From Tretioscincus oriximinensis (taxonomy: Eukaryota > Chordata > Lepidosauria > Squamata > Gymnophthalmidae): 64,000 bases of DNA. The notes beneath the pieces were generated by a model. The model was given only the letters and a program-made list of their open reading frames with translations. It did not search any database and was not told where the DNA came from. The translations under genes were made by a program, and so were the position numbers. This document shows, one piece after another, positions 58,926 to 64,000 of the stretch; the stretch's first letter is position 1; each line of letters starts with the position of its first letter. The stretch spans positions 839,803 to 903,802 of the forward strand of contig JAJVDF010000137.1 of the NCBI GenBank assembly GCA_022410635.1. The letters are read 5' to 3'.

Positions 58926-59582
58926 GCTGTGCATTTATTTCCTACCTAAAGTTTTATATTAAGGCATAACCATTCACCAAATTCATATAAAAAAGGATTT
59001 GAGGAAGGAAGTCATTTAAAATGTTAATCTACTATTGCATCCTGAAAAACGTGTTGCTGTTTCTTCAAGGAACTATTGCGTTTTTTGTAGGGCTTTTTTT
59101 TTCTTCTCGTTTTTTTACAAAAGAATGTTTTGCAATACATACACATTTCAAAGGACGAAGTGGTTAGTGGGTTATCTTTTAAAACACTCAGATGCACTAC
59201 ACAGTGCCTTCGTAGAAATACAGCAAAATCGACAACTTTACACCTACAGAAACATTTTCCATCCTTGGCAAAAAAGAAAAGAGAAATAAGGAATTACATG
59301 TTCACTTCACCTATCTGAGGAAATGACTCCTAGTGCAAATACTAGTGTCATAGTAACATTTACTTATGTCCCCCACGATCTACCTAAAGATGCACTACTT
59401 CAACCTACTCTAATCTTTGATGTACTTGACTAAAACTTTGTTTTTCTTATAAAAAGAGATATGCTTTTCGCCGCTGGAAATATTCCGTTTAAGGGAACTC
59501 AGCTGTGTGGTATGGACTGTATTTTGATTTATTTCATGCTCTGCAAAATTTGCAAACCACAACCTTCCTGGGAAATCTACTC

Positions 59583-59815
59583 TACAGTTACCTACAGGTA
59601 ACCTCAAACGGAGAAGCTACCCAAATCCCTTCTGCTGGGGGGGAGGAGTTTGTATGCGTGGCAGGTCGTGCTAATGGATCATCCACACCACCATCTGCCT
59701 TTCCAACCTTCACGAACCCAGAGCTGTCCCCCTCCCGCACCGAGCCAAGATCTGAAGAGCAGCTCCAGGAGTATGTGGATGACCACAAGGCGGACCTTCT
59801 GGCCCGGGCCTTGTA
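59583..59815 (+). other. Unassigned open frame, protein-like C-terminus
   Basis: An open plus-strand frame ends at TAG 59813-59815. Its last third reads SEEQLQEYVDDHKADLLARA L, a charged, helix-like sequence after a Ser/Pro-rich linker. A possible acceptor (TTACCTACAG) precedes 59599. I do not recognise a family. It lies antisense to the candidate minus-strand UTR, so it may be chance. Confidence 0.2.
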
Positions 59816-60454
59816 GGTCTCCCCTCCGACGTCGCGTGCGTGTTGCCTTCTAACCAGTCATGCAAGGAATGAGGGGGACAAACCACATCGAACCAGGAGG
59901 TCTAGTGCACATCCTTCTCATTCTTCCTCCATCCTGGGCCAGGATGGGAATGGCTTGGAGGAAGCCCCTTTAGGCCAGGCGGAAAAGATCTTCAGCAACC
60001 CCTCTTGAAAGATCAGCCCAGACCCCAACCTACGACGTGACTTGGTGGAGAGCTCCCATACAACAGGGCACAACTACGCAGACAACGTATGGCACCCCCT
60101 TCAATGAGCAACTAAACTTCATCCCAACCATCCATTTCTTATCCCACCAAAACCCAGCAGTACTCTGAAAATTTGGAGGGAAATAAGGAAAAAAAAAAAA
60201 GAAATTCACATTCTTGTCCCGGACGTGAAATACATTCAAAAGGAACATTGCGGCTCAGTTGCTTCTTAAGCGGCCATAAGGCTTTTGAACCCAAAACCGT
60301 GTAGAAGGACAGTGTTGGGCAGCACAGCACTGGAAGCAAGTTCTCCAGAAATCGGTGGGACCTGCCCCGAGCTGAGATAATACAGGGTTTATTTATCTCA
60401 GAGCAAAAAGGACGTTTTGGGGGCGGGTTTAACTTTTATGCAATTTACATAATG

Positions 60455-60650
60455 CAAAGGAGGCCTTGTAGCACCCTATAGATTAACCAAAGCAAGGGAG
60501 GCAGCAAGAGTCTAGACAAGCCACCTTCTTCAGATGCTCTACAAAATTCTCCTGCTGCCTCCCTTGTTCTGCTCAGTCTCTAAGGAGCTACAAGACCCCT
60601 TTGCTTGATATTCTGTACCCAGACAAACACGGTTACTTCTTTGAATTCAT
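60455..60650. repeat. 'GTTAGTCT' repeat, foldback pair
   Basis: Left: GCCTTGTAGCACCCTATAGA TTAACC, GGGAGGCAGCAAGAG. Right, reversed: CTGCTGCCTCCCTTGTTCTG CTCAGTCTCTAAGGAGCTAC AAGACC, ending ACAAACACGGTTACTTCTTT G. Confidence 0.8.
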
Positions 60651-62124
60651 GGTAGAAAATTCATAACTGGTGCCACCTGTTGTTTTTTTAAATAGTCTGA
60701 CTGTCTAAAATGGACTTCTGAGGGCTTAACAAACAGGGCAGGTTTTGATTTCACTCACACCATAACTTGTGGTGGAGTTCCTGCTTTGAAAGGGACTCTT
60801 CTGGTCTCTAGCTAAACAAACCAGAAGTGGGTAGATTTTTCAATCATGGATTTGCAAGGGATGCTTCACTCTGATTCTATCGCCAGAACCAGCCATGATC
60901 AAATCTAAATGTCTTTGCAATAAAAGAAAAAGGTAGAGCGGTGGAAGAGAAATAGTTGAGGTGGAGCATTCTTGCAATGCTCGGATGTAAATTTCTCCTC
61001 TTAATCATCGAGTTATTAATGGGCCCTATTACTTGGGCATAGACTAGGAGCGCAATATATGGAAGAGCTACCCCTGAATTGTATCTTACAAAATCTTGAA
61101 GAGGGACCTGTTGCCTAGGCTGAGCGAGGCTCCCTTCGTAGCACTTACTATTTGTGCTTATGTCCAGTAACATTAAATGCATACAACACTCGCTGACATT
61201 CAGCCTTATTATCAGACTCAAATGGTTTTGTCCACAATTGTATCTTTTGAGATGATGGAGCAAGAACACCACAGGTACTGGGTAAGGTCTCTGCTCTGTC
61301 TTGGAAAGGCCACAGAAGGTACTAGGCACCTATAAAGGCAACATGCTCCAAATTGCCCCAGATCCTAGATGATATCGAAACTTGGCTCTTCTAGACATGC
61401 CCTTGTTCCTATTAGTGATCACTGCAGTTCTGATGGCTCCACTCCAGTGAACATAAACCAGTAACTTTCTAGATAAGGCTGCCATTAAAAAGAGAGATAC
61501 TGCTTTATTAGAGGAAGTTTCAACAGGTTATTAAGTCTGCAATATCTGCTGAAATTTCCTCTTTTCCACACCCATTAAAACTGCAGCTCTCCTGGTTTTT
61601 TATGGCCACCCCACTTCCAAGATGAATAATCAGAGGCTCAAATGCATGCAGTTTTGTAATTATTATTATTATTAGTTTATTGCCTCCTGTTGAACTGACC
61701 TGTCCTCTGATTCAGATCATGCACCAGAAGTTTGCCTGAATTTTCAATGAGGTCAACTTCTCCCTTTCCCTCTCAGCAGCTTCTACCACCATTCTTTAGT
61801 GTCCTTGGCAGGCCACCATCATGCGGCATCCCTCCGCTCAGCAGTCTTCAGCCCAAGCTTCCCGTGAGGGAATTTCATAGCAGCAACAACTGACTCAAGC
61901 TCATCCCTTCAGATCCCCTGAATAGCTCCAGGTCCTGCCCAGGGAGAGACAAAACAGCTCCTGCAGGGACACCTCACACATCCCCGCCTCAACCATGTGG
62001 AACCTTCTAGAACTGGTAGCAGCAGTCATAGCTTGAAGCATTGCACCAAAACTGGGACGTGGGCAAGAGAAGAGGCAAAGTCCACTGCTTCCCTTCCAAG
62101 GGATGGGTGGGTGGGAAGGACACA
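60651..62124. other. Downstream flank, unassigned
   Basis: No gene or family recognised; ATT run near 61660. Short frames only. Confidence 0.4.
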
Positions 62125-62394
62125 AGAAGAAGAACTGGGTCCTTGTACCCCGCTTTTCTCACCTTTAAAAGGGACTCAAAGCGGCTTACAAGGGTATTTT
62201 TGCCTGAAGGCTGACATTCTGTCTTCCCCACCAGTCAGTTGCAATTTCTTGCAATTCTTGCTTTCGAATAGCTGGGTTGGCTGGAGCAACAGGCTAGTGG
62301 AAGGGGCTCAGCCCACCCCACGTCCCACACAGGGCCTCCAAACCCCAGATGTGGGATGGATTCCTTAGCGACTGAGCTATCCGTGCCTGCAAGA
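62125..62394 (-). repeat. tRNA-related SINE (family B), antisense
   Basis: ACCCCGCTTTTCTCACCTTT AAAAGGGACTCAAAGCGGCT TACAAGG to GCGACTGAGCTATCCGTGCC TGCAA; lacks part of the middle seen in the 19580-19883 copy. Confidence 0.88.
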
Positions 62395-64000
62395 CACTTT
62401 TTCACGTGTCCCCCTGCCCCAGCAGCCATTTCTCACAACATAGTTCATTCCCACTAATACTCTAGAACCAGGACTTACACTCGACACTGCCATTGCAACA
62501 GCCACATAGCTCTCTCGAAGAAGCCACCTCTTCTCTGCTGAGGGCCACGCTGATCTTATCCTTCTTGCCACAAATTACCTTGCTACTTTGATGTCAATCC
62601 TTTCCTTTGCTATTCCATAGAATCTTAAGAGACATTGGATACCAAAGTCAGGAGGTACTTAACCTTAATGTGATGTTATCTTTGGTGAAGGCTTTTAAGG
62701 TCGCTCAAATTCCCAAGACTCTAGGATACAATATTCAAGAAGTAGGAATTCCCAATCTCAGCTATGAGGACCAACCTCACTGTAAGAAGGTTCTTCTCGT
62801 CCTTTTTCATCACATCTGGGCATTTCAAAGGTCCCAATATTGGAAGACCCCTTTACAGCTTTCTTAGTCAACTCGTATTCTGAGATTGAGATTTCCCTTT
62901 ATAAGACCTCCCAGACAGAAGATGGGCTATTCCAACATTTCATACAGCAGAAACCAACATTCTTTGGTTTCTTCAAGCAACACTGTGTTGCAGACTTATT
63001 TCTTAGCAGGCATTCCAGGTCCATATTGTGGACATCTGTGACGTAAAAAAAGTCAGCAGAGAGACTATCTGGGACACCATGCATTTGCCTGTCAAGCCAG
63101 TGGCCTACTCTATCTTTACGTGTCTAGTTCTGTAAGTATTGGAATGCCAATCTGATGTAAGCCGCCTCCAGAAAAGATGGCGAAATAGAGACAAGAAGAC
63201 TCTCAGTTGTTTAACTTTTTGCTTATAAGTATTTCTCCTCCAGGAAATCTTTGACTTTGTTCTTTCATTTATACTTTCAGCCAAGGAAAACCAACAGAAA
63301 CTTTCCTGGTCCAAATACTTTTCATAGCAAGGTAGTTAGATTTTCCATTCTTTCTCCTCCGAGAACCCTACAATTTCTTCCCAAGAGTCTTCCTTCTCGC
63401 CATTATATCTATGGATCTGCTCACCATTGGCCATGCTAGGATGTTTGTCACTGACTTCTTCCCACCCAAAATTAAGTGGGTTTCTTAAGTTATCCCAGTC
63501 TTCCAAAGAGACAGGTAGAGCTCCATAAGTGTTCAACACTAAGATTTCAGAGCCAATATTCCATCCTATGCCACCCCAAATGGGGGGCCCTTAGTACACT
63601 ACTTTACTGCAGATTGAAAGCTTATTAGCACTGTCAATTTAAGATGAAAAACCCAACTTCATCCCTGGTCCTCAGAAACCACCTTCAGTGAGAGGGAACT
63701 TCAGCCCATTACAGGTGCTAGTTCCCCATATTAATCAAACCCAGCCCCTGTGGCTCTTCTCCACCTTCCAAGAAGAGTCACACCATGAGAGGTTATTCTG
63801 GAAGGTAGAGAAGAAGTTATCTTCATTCTAGGAGAATCATTCTTGGTTCTTTAGTTTGAAATGTAATAGCCACTCATCTTGATCTATTTTCAACTCTTGT
63901 TATTATTGTCCCTGTTCTCTTCATGCTCAGCTGCTTTCCAGTCATGCTCCAGAAGATAAGAAAAGGAGCAGAGCCTTTTTCTTTGTTACTTTTAATAGAC
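62395..64000. other. Right end of window, unassigned
   Basis: No known gene recognised. Several worn open frames on both strands (plus 62607-62867; minus 62899-63314) might be remains of a retroelement. CCTTCCAAGAAGAGTCACAC near 63767 is partly complementary to GGTTATTCTGGAAGG just after it. Confidence 0.35.

Larger units (their letters stand above)
57275..60450 (-). other. Candidate 3' UTR of a convergent minus-strand gene (CD99L2 by synteny)
   Basis: Read on the minus strand, AATAAA occurs at 57322-57317, followed about 20 nt later by a GT-rich stretch (57300-57275), the layout of a cleavage site. From there to about 60450 the DNA is mostly unique, except for a Sauria-type SINE at 58690-58925. 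In mammals CD99L2 is convergent with MTMR1 at this position. I searched the minus frames for the CD99L2 C-terminus and did not find it, so the assignment rests on synteny and the poly(A) layout. Confidence 0.35.

Overview
The window is vertebrate nuclear DNA, most likely from a squamate reptile (lizard or gecko). Genes are split by GT-AG introns, there is a CpG-island promoter, and the repeats are CR1- and L2-type LINEs, Sauria-type tRNA-derived SINEs, a DIRS retrotransposon and an R4/Dong-like LINE. Scattered single N bases indicate a draft assembly.

Two genes account for almost all the coding sequence. Both lie on the + strand, head to tail, and are paralogous myotubularin phosphoinositide 3-phosphatases. 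(1) MTM1 enters from the left already in progress. Nine coding exons (2677-14555) give 452 residues, covering most of the phosphatase domain, the coiled coil and the C-terminal tail; the PH-GRAM half must lie to the left. (2) MTMR1 is complete. Fifteen coding exons from 18368 to 55778 give 692 residues: a Gln/Pro/Ala-rich N-terminus, PH-GRAM domain, phosphatase domain with CSDGWDR, coiled coil, and a C-terminal -HTSV. The nine exons the two genes share have identical lengths (84, 150, 189, 186, 207, 93, 114, 177 and 159 nt), which is what an ancient tandem duplication leaves. The MTM1-MTMR1 order is the one known in mammals. In mammals the next gene, CD99L2, is convergent; a minus-strand poly(A) signal near 57317 followed by about 3 kb of largely repeat-free DNA fits the end of such a gene, but I found no CD99L2 coding sequence.

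Layout: 1-2676, intron or left flank with repeats; 2677-14555, MTM1 exons and introns; 14556 to about 16500, MTM1 3'UTR; 16500-17760, purine tract, SINE and CR1; 17840-18900, MTMR1 CpG island and exon 1; 18604-55619, MTMR1 introns full of repeats, including the DIRS element (33823-36810) and the R4-like fragment (32725-33440); 55620-56280, last exon and 3'UTR; 56300-64000, downstream flank.

Both enzymes remove the 3-phosphate from PI3P and PI(3,5)P2 on endosomal membranes, so they are partly redundant products of one locus. The points most worth a second look are a 132-nt GC-AG intron in MTM1 that is open in frame, the DIRS element that keeps its inverted ends and internal complementary region but has lost its recombinase, a palindromic MITE family, and several foldback copies of one short repeat. 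I saw nothing resembling a defence system, CRISPR array or novel operon.
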